Shown piece by piece: positions 10,571 through 22,167 of a stretch of 64,000 nt of DNA. This stretch comes from Wolfiporia cocos. Lineage: Eukaryota > Basidiomycota > Agaricomycetes > Polyporales > Phaeolaceae. Position 1 is the stretch's first letter, and each line of letters starts with the position of its first letter. The stretch is taken from the NCBI GenBank assembly GCA_029448655.1, contig JACCLO010000003.1, forward strand, positions 1,612,001 to 1,676,000. The letters run 5' to 3'. The notes below the pieces were generated by a model, which was not told the origin of the DNA, ran no database searches, and saw only the letters and a list, made by a program, of their open reading frames with translations. A program made the position numbers and the translations under genes.

Positions 10571-12836
10571 TCATAAGATCTGGAGTTCACACTGATATAT
10601 GACTGTTGGCAGGTTGATCAGATCTTCATGAGATATAGACTTACTCTCTCGATTTGCTTGCTCATTCTCTCAGCAAAATATCCACTAAAGGCCCTTAGCA
10701 TGGTATGTCCATTTTGCGATCGGCAAAATCGACATGCACCTCTCCCGCTTGCTTTGGAGATTGTCTCGCGTAGGATTGTGTTGCTTACTGCTGATAGAAT
10801 GCATGGACCACCATCTCGAAGTTTTTCAAGATAGTTCTCCAAGTACGATGTGAGCCAACATGGCACCGACTCCTCCCTCCGCACCCCGCCACGTTCGTAC
10901 CTTATCATGACCTTACTACCTGTGCACAGATGCCTGAACCTGTCCCGTAACGGCCACCGTGAAAGTCCATCCCACTCATGCGAGCAAATGTAGTTGTCAA
11001 GCGTGTTGGCATATTCTACCCGCAGACGCCGAAGTCGTTGGTAGGCTTGTGCGGGGATCTTCTCCATCTCGGGATAATATCCGCCCAGATCTGTCTCTGG
11101 TTGGTCCAAGACGCGCCTTATCGCCTCTAGAGTTTCCTTGCGGAGACCAAGCCTGTAGGCGATGAGGAAGACCCGTAATGGATCAACATCCAGGTCCAGA
11201 AGTCTTCTTGTCAAAATCTGCATCGCCTTCGACATTTTGTAACGCTCGGCGGCGGTAATCGCAAGGTAGGTTAATTGAATGTCGTCGGACAACGGCGCGG
11301 TAGATGGGTAGTACAGTTGGAGAAGTAAGGCCACGATATCACTCACACTGCTCGCTAAGATTGATGATAGGGATATGTCTGCGCTGGCGAAGGGACCATG
11401 GATGACGCCCAGATGAAGCGAAAGAGGCCGATACGTGATCTATCATGGCGGACAGCACCTTGGAAGCCTCGTCGATCACAACCTTGTGAACTCGGAAATC
11501 CGCGCCATCGGACGTACGCAATATGACATCCGCATCCGCCGAATTGAACCGATTGGTATCGCTGGAAAGGATAGGGTCATGATCGTATGCGTCGGATGTG
11601 CTGGACCTTTCCTCTGGGGGGTAAATGAACGAATAGGGCTGCGGAACCACATCTTCCTTCTTCCCAAATTCTGCAAGACGCCACAACGCCGCTGCTGTGA
11701 AGCCCTCCTCGTGCGGTAGTTCCGAATAGGTTGGATATAGGACGTCGTAGATGACCTCCTGTGCGCAAATCTCCTTCGCCGCCTCAAATGCCACATCCTC
11801 GAATTTGTGGCGGCAGGCGAGCGCGAAGACCTGGAGAGGCCCATACTTCGCGAATCCTAGAAGCCGCTCTCTGCACCAGTCTATCGCTGATACAATCTGA
11901 AGTCGCGACGCTGCGTCCAACGTTCCACGTAGATCGCTTAGCCGGCTGACCGCAGGTTTTTCGAAGCCGGGCCCCCATTGACGGCCCACGGCTTGGCCCG
12001 GCCCGGCCTGGGGGTTGCCCGAGGCCTGACACTGTGAGGATAATCATCACTGTAGCCACACAAACTTATAACATACCTTCTTTAACTATCTTCTGACAAA
12101 GCCAAGCTCAATAAATAATTAGTGAATTATAGTGTGAAATCATCATTTCACCGGCACGGTGCTCTGTGGCGTGCCTTCCAAATGGGGTATCATATAGGCG
12201 CCCAAAAGTGAGCGACAGGCTTCAGCACCAAGAATTCAATCCCTGGGACTATCCTCTAGCTTGAATTCAAAAATATAGAGATACTACATTGGAATATAGC
12301 ATACTGCTACTACATTTATATCATAGTTACTAGACATTTTATCTGTTAGAGCTTTCAGGCCCGGGGCTCACGGCTTGGCCCGGCCTGGCTTGAGACACAA
12401 GCCGGGCCCTGGGCCGTCTCAAGCCATGGTGTAGGGCCTGGCCTGGCCCGGCCCAAGTAGGGCTTGGCCCGGCCCGGCCTATGGCCCAAAGCCGGGCCTG
12501 GCACATCACTAGGTGCCAAGTCGGGGTAGCATCATGAGAGATAGGAGGATCCAATATACTGCTAGATTCCGGCATGTGAAGCACTGCATGTTCACCTGCT
12601 GTATTCAACGAGACTGTTCGTGCTCGGGAGATCCTGCCCGATGCCTTGCTGGCCCGGTGCTGGGAGAATATAGCATTGAAAACTGGAGATAGTACTGACA
12701 GGACAGATGCGTGCGTAAAGAAGGCGATGTTATCGGAGGATGCGAGTATTGCATCTGTCGTTGATCGTGGCGCGAATCGGTGCGTCCCCATCGCTAGACC
12801 GGTCCCAGACGGGAGGTGACCTCCGCAGCCTGCCAT
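10571..12836 (-). pseudogene. Double-BTB gene, broken by an insertion and frameshifts
   Basis: Read from the minus strand, the N-terminal BTB begins near 12791 ('TTDAILASSDNIAFFTHASV', 'SPVFNAIFS'). It stays readable to about 12515 ('SSSILD', then 'CYPDLAP' in a shifted frame). About 540 nt of foreign GGCCCGG-rich sequence follows. The gene resumes at about 11965 with 'AVSRLSDLRGTLDAASRLQ' and a complete helical region. A second BTB follows ('ADADVILRTSDGADFRVHKV'), but its frame ends at 'INLSEQ' near 11345. The next frame picks up 'SDIVALLLQLYYPSTAPL' after a one-base shift and reaches the Cys pair CRFC. A 53-nt intron (10592-10644) and tail exon 10571-10591 ('CELQIL') keep the family layout. 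At least two frame breaks plus the insertion mean it cannot make a full protein. Confidence 0.85.
11966..12511. mobile_element. GGCCCGG-rich insertion, hAT-like non-autonomous element
   Basis: About 540 nt interrupt the first BTB domain of the minus-strand gene. Both ends are packed with variants of GGCTTGGCCCGGCC, GCCGGGCC and GGCCTGGC (near 11970-12025 and 12355-12500), while the centre is A/T-rich and non-coding. Dense subterminal GGCCCGG-type repeats and an edge with the sequence TAGTGATGTGCCAGGCC are reminiscent of fungal hAT elements. The left and right flanking bases share ACCT, but a clean 8-bp target duplication is not visible, so the ends may have decayed. It has no transposase gene. 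Class assignment is inference; that it is an insertion follows from BTB homology on both sides. Confidence 0.6.
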
Positions 12837-12893
12837 GATTATCCAGAGTTCTCAGTAAGCTAAATTTAGCATCGACGTCAGCATATTTGCAGA

Positions 12894-12921
12894 TACTATG
12901 GTTGGACCCCTTCTGCACAAT
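12894..12921 (+). repeat. Inverted repeat, left copy (28 nt)
   Basis: This 28-nt sequence (TACTATGG, then GGACCCCTTCTGCACAAT) is matched in inverted orientation at 13561-13588 with 27 of 28 bases identical. A shorter inverted copy of its core (17 of 18) lies directly beside the second copy at 13543-13560. The pair encloses about 640 nt without a gene. Confidence 0.6.
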
Positions 12922-13542
12922 TTTGATGGCATGTGAATAAGTGAACATCGCAAGACCCGCTCGTCTCCGGACAGCTTTAGTTATGTGGTCTATGATCCAA
13001 TCTATAGTATATAAAAATGGCAGCGCAGATGGAGTGAGCACTGTTGAAACCGAGGGCTACCGGTCAGAGGGTGCAAGAGAGACCTCTAATATCGTCACAC
13101 TCAGTCACAAAATGCCGGGCATGCCGCCATCACGGCACGGCCGGCTTGCTGTTGAATGCATGGGCACCTGACAGCTAGCGGCGCTATTTGCCGATCGGAG
13201 TTTCTAAGCGTGATTTCCATGACAGGAAAGGCGCCCACAGTTTGTCACGTCTGCACAATGTCTTTTGGATTTCTTCGCAACAGAACCTAGTAGAAATGTC
13301 ATCTCAATGTGTGCCATCATTCTACAACAGCGTCAGAGTGTTTAAAGCATAGGATCGGATCGGATCTTACAAGTTTCGTCATACCCCGGTCCTCGGAGCT
13401 TCGAAACACAACATTCAGAATTTTGCACAAGGATATAAGCCAGAGATCTGAATGAAACTCTACAGTAGCATTAGTATACACGTCCACTATATACACGAAT
13501 TTCTTCGTGATTCTTCACTGCAATAGGGCCTCTGCAGAGTCG

Positions 13543-13588
13543 ATTGTGCAGAAGTGGTCCATTGTGCAGAAGGGGTCCAGCCATAGTA
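13543..13588 (-). repeat. Inverted repeat, right copy plus tandem half copy
   Basis: 13561-13588 is the reverse complement of 12894-12921 with one mismatch, and 13543-13560 repeats the first 18 bases in tandem with one mismatch. It could be the end of a small inverted-repeat element. No target duplication was found. Confidence 0.55.
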
Positions 13589-14849
13589 CACGAATGTACA
13601 TTCCTCACCGTTTCTACGCTGCGGGACGCGATGCCGCGAGTAGAGATGCAGCGCAGGTTCTCGTATACTCTTCCTACCTCCACGCATTCAAATACCACAG
13701 CGGAGCGCACCATTACGTCAAGACGCTCAGTTCCTCGCCTCATGCATGTCTGAAGATCTGACAGCACATGCCCTCGTGAGCATAGTACGCACTCAAAAAA
13801 GCAGCACAAGCAGTCACGTCAAATTCTAATGAACGAATACGGTGTTGACGGACCACACGGGCTCTCATGCTCCTATGACATGCATTGCGTCATCATACAA
13901 GAAGCAATAATCGCCGAGATGTTGCTTAGCAGGGGGCACGGACACCTCCCTGTTCAAGCGCAACAAGTGACCCTCTTTTCGTTACCGAGCTAACGGCCGG
14001 AGTCCTCAAGAGGATCACCTTGTGTCACGGGCAAAAAGGTGATATCACTCTTATGTGACGAATCTCTTCACTAGCACATACATAGAATATAACATGTACA
14101 ACTACTACGTTAATATATATAGGGGGTAGAGCGCACGGTCCAGACCTTATGGCGTTCTTCCGCCCGCCTCACCCTAGTTAGCTCTGAGGGCCCAGGGTGG
14201 TCATGTCACCTTGCGAAGCTGATCTGCAAACTGCCGCATATTAATATAAGGGATGGCGATTATCTGTTGCAAAAGCAATACAGCAGCCACTTCGATCAGA
14301 ACAAGAAATAGGCAGACGTACCGCTACCAGTGCCATCAATTCCATCACGTATCGCCACAGCGTCACGCTGCGTTTGAGTGTTGTTCAAGTCATTCGTCCG
14401 GATCGTTATCAATACACGTTCGTCTGCCGCTGAGCGCTGCGCCCACGACTGTGTTGCGCATGATTGTATATGAGGTCTTCGCCGAAAGAGATACTAGTTG
14501 TAGACAAGTGAATGTTCCAGCTTCCGCAAGGGTTCAGCTGACTAAGCACACCAAGCGCAGTCCGCCACAATGACGTCGTGAAGCGGGGGAAAGCGGATCG
14601 AGTCGAGTAGACAATCACTGTGGCCTCATCAAACATCAGAACTGCCGAGGAAGGGTCTGCCAAGCATGCTGCGGTTGTGCCGTCGTGCAGCGTGATACGG
14701 CAGCATCCGGCAGAGTTCATCATTCTGGTCACGATGGCACTATTTGAACTGTGATTCGCCCCACAGGCTCCTATAAAGCCGCTATATACGAACGCCCCTG
14801 CATTTTCTACGCATTTTCTACGCAAGCACTATCTGCGTACGCCGTCAGG

Positions 14850-15473
14850 ATGACCGACTTACAGAGTATTGCTCGTGTAACTGGCCCAGTAGCAGCTGGA
14901 TTATTTGCTGGTACGCGACCAATATGAACGTGCAGACGCCGCGGCGTTGCTCAACAGCTACCATAGGCCTTAGTGCCGGATACAACATATCCATCTGGCC
15001 CGCTATCTGGCAAGTCTCCGAGGTATGCGACGTCCATGCAATAAGCAAAATGCTGGCGCTTACCATGGTCTGTGCCTTAGCTCTCGCCTGCAAACCTCCT
15101 CCGCCTCCAAGATGCATTGTACAAACGTGGTGTTCGCATCATGCCCGCCCTCTCCGGACTGTCCACCGTGGGCTACCTAATATCAGCATCTTACCTTCCA
15201 GCTGGGCATCGGACACCGCGCCTACTTTCCGCAGCGCTGATTGGAATAACCGTCCCCTGGACTATTGGCGCCATGATGTCGCTGAACAAGCGCATCGGAA
15301 GAAAGGCTAAAGAATCGGTGTCGCGAGGAGAAATAAAGGACCAGCCGGTAGACATCCATGAGGCTGAGGCACATGAAATGATTGGAAAGTGGCTGAAGCT
15401 GCATGCTGTCAGGTCTGTGTTGAGCCTGAGCGCGTTTGTGCTCGGTGTTGCGGATCTAGCAGGTCTCGTATAG
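14850..15473 (+). CDS. DUF1772 (anthrone-oxygenase-like) membrane protein
   Basis: Three exons, 14850-14910, 14958-15022 and 15081-15473, encode 172 residues. The N-terminus 'GPVAAGLFAATIGLSAGYNI' is the first membrane helix. It is followed by 'LSPANLLRLQDALYKRGVRI' and 'MPALSGLSTVGYLI', the family's polar loop and second helix. A third helix ends in 'MMSLNKRIG', matching the conserved Asn-Lys position. After a charged loop comes 'GKWLKLHAVRSVLSLSAFVL', the W..LH.VR motif and last helix. DUF1772 includes anthrone oxygenases of polyketide clusters (HypC/GedH type), but many fungal members stand alone with unknown substrate. No polyketide synthase lies nearby, so a catalytic role is not inferred. 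The 47-nt and 58-nt introns are both needed to keep the family match. Confidence 0.82.
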
Positions 15474-16468
15474 ATTGATTTCGATGTTGATGTGAATATC
15501 ACTCAAAGAGCAGCACTTTCCCCAACTCATACAACATACCGATACTCAACAAGCTTGCATTGACTGGGCTTCTCGGATAACGCTATTCATTAGCTTCGTG
15601 AGATCGACTTATGTACCATAGCAGTGGCAAGTTGTCCACCTACTTCAGCCAGGTGTCGATACTTTTTTGACCAGCCCACATCAAAAGGCACATGCAGAAG
15701 CAGAGACGATGATCGTATTAGAAGGGGACAACTGGTTACGCGTTACGTTCAGCGCTCCGAGTGCCGTGTAAGTACACCCGGGAGGCTCGGTTCGGGAAGC
15801 CGATGCCACTTTACGCTCAAAGAGTCTGGTCCAGGAGGCGGTGTGGCTACTTACTTGCAAGCTATACGCGCTCTAGATCTTTAGTATATATAGTTCCTCG
15901 AGCGTCGCGTGGCGCAATCAGTGGCGTCTAAACTCACCTCTCAGACCTACTTGTTAAAACAACAGTTAAGTCTCCCGCTTGTTGCTGTCCAAATTAGATC
16001 GAGTTGAAAGAAAGCGTACCGCCGATCACACACTTAACACAGATACTATTAGATAGCAGCCAGGCGTAATCCCCATCTTCAATTGTGAACATACTTTGCG
16101 AATAGCGGACTATCAATGCATGTTGACGCGCTCTGTCGAGCGGAAATTCGGCACACACTAGTTTCATGCATTGGCGTCAACTGGATTCTGTCCAGGACAA
16201 AAATAACAAAATCGGAGCCGTCCCCCACCACCCTATCCCTGCTCTTACACAGCCTAGCCCCTCCCCCATTCTCGGTCGATACAACATACACCGGACTCTC
16301 GTACGAAGGTGATAATTTAGAGTGATAATCATATCGAAAGCTTGTAACAGATGGATTGTGCGCAAGAAGTCGAAGATGCGCGGACGTGTTGTGCCTAGAT
16401 TTTCTAGACGATGTTAGTATAGCGATTACCAAGAGCCAGCTAGAGCGCTGACAATGTAGCTCGTTGGC
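15474..16468. other. Intergenic, no gene seen
   Basis: Short frames only, with no motif recognised. It holds the 3' sides of the DUF1772 gene and of the pheromone-precursor gene, which converge here. Confidence 0.4.
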
Positions 16469-16582
16469 CTATGCGATCGTGCAATTCGAGTTTGCACTGC
16501 CGTTCGAGGTGTCGTAGTCGGCAGGGACCTGCTCGGTCTCCTCAGCCGGGACGGGTGCAGCGATGGTGAAGAACGCGTCCAT
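16469..16582 (-). CDS. CaaX mating-pheromone precursor
   Basis: An intronless 37-codon frame starts at 16582 and ends in TAG at 16469-16471. It begins 'MDAFFTI', the start typical of basidiomycete pheromone precursors, continues with an acidic, Pro/Ala-rich pro-region ('PAEETEQ'), and ends 'SNCTIA'. The final Cys-Thr-Ile-Ala is a CaaX box for farnesylation. In this family the tail is prenylated, trimmed and methylated, the pro-region is cut off, and the exported peptide activates a Ste3-type receptor of a compatible mate. A TATA box sits about 100 bp upstream. The mature peptide would probably come from the last 9-14 residues; the cut site is not obvious, as no Glu-Arg pair is seen. No receptor gene was found in the window. 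Chance occurrence of both ends in one short frame is unlikely. Confidence 0.8.
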   Translation of the reverse strand: MDAFFTIAAPVPAEETEQVPADYDTSNGSANSNCTIA

Positions 16583-16681
16583 AGCAGTGACCAGAGTGTG
16601 AGGATGTGCAGGCTTGCAAGCGTGCTACTTGGAGAGCGGTGTCGCTGTGAGGCCTTCAGCACAAAGCTTGAAGCCAGTCAA

Positions 16682-16688
16682 TTTTATA
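16682..16688 (-). promoter_or_regulatory. TATA box of the pheromone-precursor gene
   Basis: The minus strand reads GTATAAAAT here, 100 bases before the ATG at 16582. Position and sequence fit a core promoter for the short gene. A pheromone-response element was not identified by eye. Confidence 0.5.
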
Positions 16689-18712
16689 CGCGCTGTGCTC
16701 ATCCTCGCGTCGCGTGGCTCAGACAATAAGGTGGCGCTCGTAGCCTGTAGTTCCGATTATGGGAGTCCCATCCAAAGGACGAATGGCGAGCGTGCAGACA
16801 TGTAGCATGTGATTGCCTTATTGTCTCGCAACACTCGCAACACCGCTGTGAAATCTCCTTGGAGAGATGCTTTCCTCGTCGGCTATCTCGGTATCTGCTA
16901 CATGTCAGTGTTTGTCTTTATGATACATTTTTGCGGTAGAAGTTTTGGCAGACTCATATACCCTCGTCGTTTGCACATAACACATATGTATGGCTGGGTG
17001 TTCGCTGAGCATCGTAGCCGTTGTTAGGCGTGGATCTATAAGGATCTGGTGAAAGTAGTTTCGCGATCGATCGATCGCCGATAGTATGCGACGCCATATG
17101 TTTTGTGCCTGATCTACAACCTGACGAAGGCAGTTTATAGGCTGCCATCATTTGTCATGCCATGTTCTGGGGAAGGAAAGACCCGCGATGCTTCTGAGAG
17201 CGGCCAGCAATTGAATTGTATCAGTCTAGAGACAGAGACAGGCCTGCAATTGCGCTATCCGCTCTTCTGCCGCAGTCTTATTGTTGAGAGGCTGAACATG
17301 GATCGATCCCCTGATTTCCGGTGCGATGACTCCAAGGCAGCGGGATAGACGGTAAACAGCTTCCAGACGTCTCGAGGGTCATGGGTTGGGAGTGGATCAA
17401 CGAATCTTGAAGCTTTCACGCCTCGTCTGCGACAACGCCCTCGTCTGCGCAGCGTCCAGTTCACCGAACGCACCTTTGCATTACCCAGCATGGGGAAATC
17501 ATCAATATTGCCATCGGTTTCGATACCTAGTGTGGATCGAACAGGGAGGAACTGCAGCTGCGGATATGATGATGATCAATGCAGCGCTCGACTCCTTCAA
17601 CCGTACATCATGTGTCTTGCACATGTGTCTTGCATGCATATGGGTAGTGCTCGCGGATCGCGCAATCAACCCTGTCTGGATTTTGTCACGGATGCGCAGT
17701 ATGAGAGAGCGTACTCTTGGCCACTAACACGTACGTACGTGAGCGTCAATAATGGAGCTTCTAGCGTATCGTCGTGGTCTGGCTACGTTATTGTCCCTCG
17801 TGAGATCGGTAGCGATGGGATCAGTAATCCGCATAGGATGAAGCACGGATGAAGGTCTCAAGTCTGGGGACGGTTACGGACCTAATAGGCAGCGCGATGG
17901 AATTCGTGAGAACTTACCAACTTTGTACTGACCACTACAGGCCGCGATGGGGTCTAGAGCAGTCATTCGTGACAAATGAAGCTTCCAGCGCAGATTGTCA
18001 AAGCATTCATGCACATAGACCTGGCTTTGAGTAGGCAGTGTCACAGTCGGCTTTAATCATGCAGTCATCTTCTGCGGAGAGGATGATGGTTGACCAATAT
18101 GCGATGGTATGCTGTAGCTCAAGCCTGCTGGAAGGCCGGCTTGGATAGGCAAGCGTCCTCGGCTCGGCAGGATCCTAAGTCCTGATGTCCTTAGGCGAAT
18201 CGGCGAGTTTCAAAATCTCTGCGGCCAGATATTTGGTACTCACCGATTGAGCGCCGAGGTTCCCCTCAGCGCTTGACAAGTACAAGCCGAGATTTGCGGA
18301 GCTCATCCCAGATGCCGTCCCAATTGACCTTTATCAATAGTACTTCAGATCACAGCTGCTTGGGCAAGTAAATGATAGTACGAAATGCAACCGCCGCATC
18401 GGTGCTGAAGCGAAAATGCAAGTCGAGCCGGAGAGACCTCAGAGAACAGCGACCCGTGTTGATCAAAGATCGTTTATTCCTCGAGCTCATGCCGGTAACA
18501 TATAATAATTTGATGATGGTACACACTATGTCTATCTATTCCCACAGCTGTCAGCGGCATGGCCGAGCTATCGACGTCAACTCAAACTCCATACGTTACG
18601 ACAGCGAAAGTAATTGATGGGGGTACTACAATATGCGATAATGCCAGATGGGATATATGCGAGAGCAAGGAAGATGCGAGAACATCAATCAGGAGCGGGC
18701 GAAGACAAGAGC
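16689..18712. other. Gene-poor 2-kb region
   Basis: Only short frames without motifs. I scanned both strands for further short frames starting Met-Asp/Glu and ending in a CaaX box and found none. Confidence 0.4.
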
Positions 18713-20525
18713 TTATGCCTTGGGCTTGCGGCCGTACTTGCGACGGTACTTGCTGTCGATGCTCTCGAGGTAGAAGCCGCCCGGCCAGATGTTGTCGAGC
18801 GAGCCCTCTGGAGTGTACGAGCCCGCGTTGTGGTTTCTCTCCCGGAGCTGGAACACGCGCATACAGTCAGCACACGGCCGCGCAGAGTGTCGCAGGCACA
18901 ACGCACCTCCAGCGCATCCACGTACGTCTGGCACGGGACGACCTTCATACTCGCGAGGCGGTTGATGAGGTCCAACTTCTCCTGGATCTCGGACGTGTCG
19001 CCCTTGACGCGGATCGTGAAGAAGCTGCTCGCGAGGCCCGAGCCGAACGCGAACATGCTGATGCGCTTCCCGTGCAGCTCGGCGGGCGCGATGCTCGCGA
19101 TGAGCGACGAGAGGCCGCCGTAGAGCGACGCGGTGTACATGTTCCCACAGCGCCGTGCGCAGCGCATCGAGTGCTCGACCGTCGTCTCGAACTCGGACTT
19201 GGCCACAGCCATGAACGTCTTCTCGAGCGTCTTGTCGGTGAGCGACTCCTTGTACGGCTGCGCGAGGATCGCCTCTGCGTTCGGCACGTTCGCGTACTTG
19301 GGCGACTTGGGGTTCGCCATGAAGTCGTTGTAGATCTGCGGGCCGTGAGAACGCGTGGAGGAGCATATGAAGACGGACAACGTACAAGACGTGCGTGCGC
19401 CTTCTGGACCATCTTGCCGTATGGGCTGTGGAACACAGGGTAGTCGACATCCTCCAGGGAGAACGCGGAGAGGGGCGCGGCCTCGTCGTTGCTGCTCAGG
19501 CTGGCGACCTTCTTCGCCTTGGCGTGCTTCCGGCGGAACGCAGTGTATGCGGCATCAATCGCGGAGACGTAGGTAGTGATGGAGAGGGGGCCGTCGACCT
19601 CGGGGTACTCGGAGTCGAGCTTGGGCTTGTAGAAGTCGTAGGTGTTGACCATGTGCGAGCCATGGATCGCTGATCAGCCGATAAAGCATGCGTCAGCACT
19701 CTTCTTTAGGTCCGGTCAGGGGAATGGGAACGCGCGCGGCACAGACGGAACGGAGTCCGCGGGCATGGCAGGACAGCACAGCAGCCGGAGCGCGGCGATT
19801 GAAGGCTAACTCTAAATGACGGTACTCACGCTCAAAGACGAGGGGAGCGTTGGGTCCGATCAGTATCGCAAAAGCACCTGCACCACCAGTCGGGCGGCCG
19901 CTGCCCTCGGCGTAAATGGCGATATCACCGCCGACAACGATCGCGTTCCGGCCGTCCCAGGATGACGACTCGACCCAGTTGATCGAGTTGAAGAGAGCGG
20001 CGGTCGAGCCGTAGCAGGCGTTCTTGGAGTCGACACCCTCAATGTCGGTGTTGCCCGCCTCGGCGAACAGGTCCATCAGGACAGTCTTGGTGGCTTTCGA
20101 CTTGTCGATGATCGTCTCGGTACCAACATCAATGCGGCCGATCGACTTCGGGTCGATGTTGTACTTCTCGAGCAGGTTGGCCACGGCTGGGTCGGAAGGT
20201 GAGCCAGGAGCCGGGAGTCGCGCCGCGAATGGTACGCACCAGTCAATGCGAAAGAGTTGATGTCCTCGCGGTCGTCACAGCAGGCCATGAACTTCTGGCC
20301 CAGTCCGATGGTGTATTTGCCCTTCGCAACACCGTCGAACTCCTCCAGCTCCTCCTCCGAGATGCACTGGAGCAGTGACTATTAGATCGGTTGACGCTAG
20401 CAGACGAATGGGCTCACCCTCTGCGGGAAATACATCTCCATCGCGAGGATACCGACATCCTTGGGACGCGGCGGGACCTCGATGTCGCCGTGGACGAGAG
20501 CAGAGCCGTTCAAGGGGACAGTCAT
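18713..20525 (-). CDS. ERG13: Hydroxymethylglutaryl-CoA synthase
   Basis: Six exons: 20418-20525, 20240-20366, 19830-20186, 19386-19669, 18907-19335, 18713-18847; 479 residues. It condenses acetyl-CoA with acetoacetyl-CoA to HMG-CoA, the committed precursor of mevalonate, ergosterol and terpenoids, in the cytosol. The N-terminus '[19 protein letters not shown]' is the family start. '[14 protein letters not shown]' carries the general-base Glu (about residue 102). '[14 protein letters not shown]' carries the nucleophile Cys (about 136), and '[13 protein letters not shown]' the CoA-binding His (about 278). The C-terminal '[20 protein letters not shown]' is also typical. All catalytic residues are present. 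Introns are 50-59 nt except the third (160 nt). A Met at 20600 is in frame but adds 25 residues unlike the family, so 20525 is preferred. Confidence 0.96.
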
Positions 20526-22167
20526 GGCGGTATTGAGTTGGAACGGGTATGCGAGGGCGGAGTAGTGGACGAAGGAGAGAAGGGAAGTCTGGATAGGCAC
20601 GAACGCGGTGATTGACAGTTATATAGGAAAATGATGAATGAGACGAGGGCCGGAAAATCGAATTTTAGCGAGAGGGTGGTACGACAGATTGCGACTCCAC
20701 CTTCTGATTGGCTGCGGCCTCCCATTTCTTCCTCCTCTATCGTCAGACCTGCTTGTAACTTATTCATTACATCGCGAATATAATCCTGTGGCGGTTCCAG
20801 GCAACAGTCGCAGTACTGCTCCGACTGCTGTCCGGTGGCTGCTATTCCAAACCCGGAAGCGCGCGCTCTTGTCAGCGGCCACTGGGATTATTCGCGACTC
20901 TCTCCTGACCAGACCTCAGCTTCATCATGAGACTGCACGGCTTTCGCACCCAGGCGGCGCAATCGTCTTGTCTCTCAAATCATCCCGTATTGTTGTCCTG
21001 CAATTTCCCCAGCTGGCTTACCTCCGCCGCTGTACCGGCGATCACTCAAAAATCAGCGTTTCAACACCGCAAACGTTCTCAGGATCCACTTGTTCTAGCT
21101 CTCATTCGTGCGAGCCCATGTCTTACTCTAGGCACGAGATATCATACGACCTGCCCCCAGTCACCATCACTCCGAGAAGCCACGATAGAGCCTGGACGAA
21201 CACGCGAAACAGGTGCGCTGGCGACACGGTTCCCTGTACGTGTAAAGGTCGAATTTGCGCTCCACGAAGTGTGTACCATGCCGCATGCATGTTTCCCAAG
21301 GTGGGCCTGCGCCGCCGGAGTGTGTCCAGACACGGGCGCATCATATCCGCCACGCTGTGCGGACTCTCCATGTATGTTCGGCGTTACTTTGGATCGGATG
21401 TTAGGAGCTCGTATGTTCCTAAGTCCCATTTCGCCTTTTGAATCGCCGGCCGCGATGCGTGCTGTGAACGCTCAGGCACCAGACAGACGGTCCGCGTGTC
21501 GTGCTACGTCGGCAATACGGCGGGCTCCGGCGGCAGGAGCTTCACGATTTTGAATAAGTTTAGAAGCTCCACATGCGATGCATCGTCTACGAAAAGGACC
21601 TTGTTTCTGCGTCCTCGCAGACATGCTATATTGCTCACACCGATGTCTTACACAAACCAATGAACATGACGTCGGGAATGACGGTGTACCTCAGCGGCGT
21701 CTACAGCATATTAAAGGTTGTTCTCGCGTCTCCTTACGTTGCAATCTGCGCATTGGATCCAGCAAATATTGTGCCCGTGATATGAAATTCTTCTGTGTCT
21801 GAGTGACTCCGAGCCTTTCCCTGTGTGCTGACGGGCGCCAGTGTAAATAAGGGCGAAGATGCTCCTCAATCGCCAGACAATCGCCGCAGCTGTATTGGCT
21901 AATGATGCACTTCCCGCGCTGATCGCAGTGCACACGCATCAAAGACAACTGCAGTGTTCATGATACGTCCAGATTGCGCTGTTACAGAAGTTACAGTGGA
22001 TCTGCCTAGTCTGCCTAGTCAAGGGGACATTACTATCAGAAATGCGTCACCAAGTCGTATTCATCAGCTGGAAGACTCGACACATGAATAACTATGAGCG
22101 ACGCCATGCAGCTCGTTGGATGGTTTTTGAGGTATACGATTGGTTGATCGGCCGAAGTAGGTATACT
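20526..22167. other. Intergenic, upstream of ERG13
   Basis: A 267-codon plus-strand frame (20638-21441) is open here but starts inside the ERG13 promoter, has no motif, and overlaps other equally open frames, so I do not call it. No repeat recognised. Confidence 0.4.

Larger units (their letters stand above)
12837..14849. other. Gene-poor 2-kb region
   Basis: No convincing gene. Short frames occur on both strands; one on the minus strand (14409-14825, 138 codons) has no recognised motif. It contains the inverted repeat listed separately at 12894 and 13561. Confidence 0.4.

Noticed and set aside
13514..13558. Minus-strand 14-15 codon frame beginning MDHFCTI, similar to a pheromone start
   Set aside because: It stops after 15 residues without a CaaX box and lies inside the 28-nt inverted repeat, so the likeness to the pheromone start is probably chance.
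16345..16392. Plus-strand short frame starting MDCAQEVEDA and ending in TCCA
   Set aside because: The Cys is not at the fourth position from the end, so it is not a CaaX box, and the middle does not look like a pro-region.
20638..21441. 267-codon plus-strand open frame
   Set aside because: It starts within the ERG13 promoter, has no motif or domain, and other frames in the same stretch are also open.
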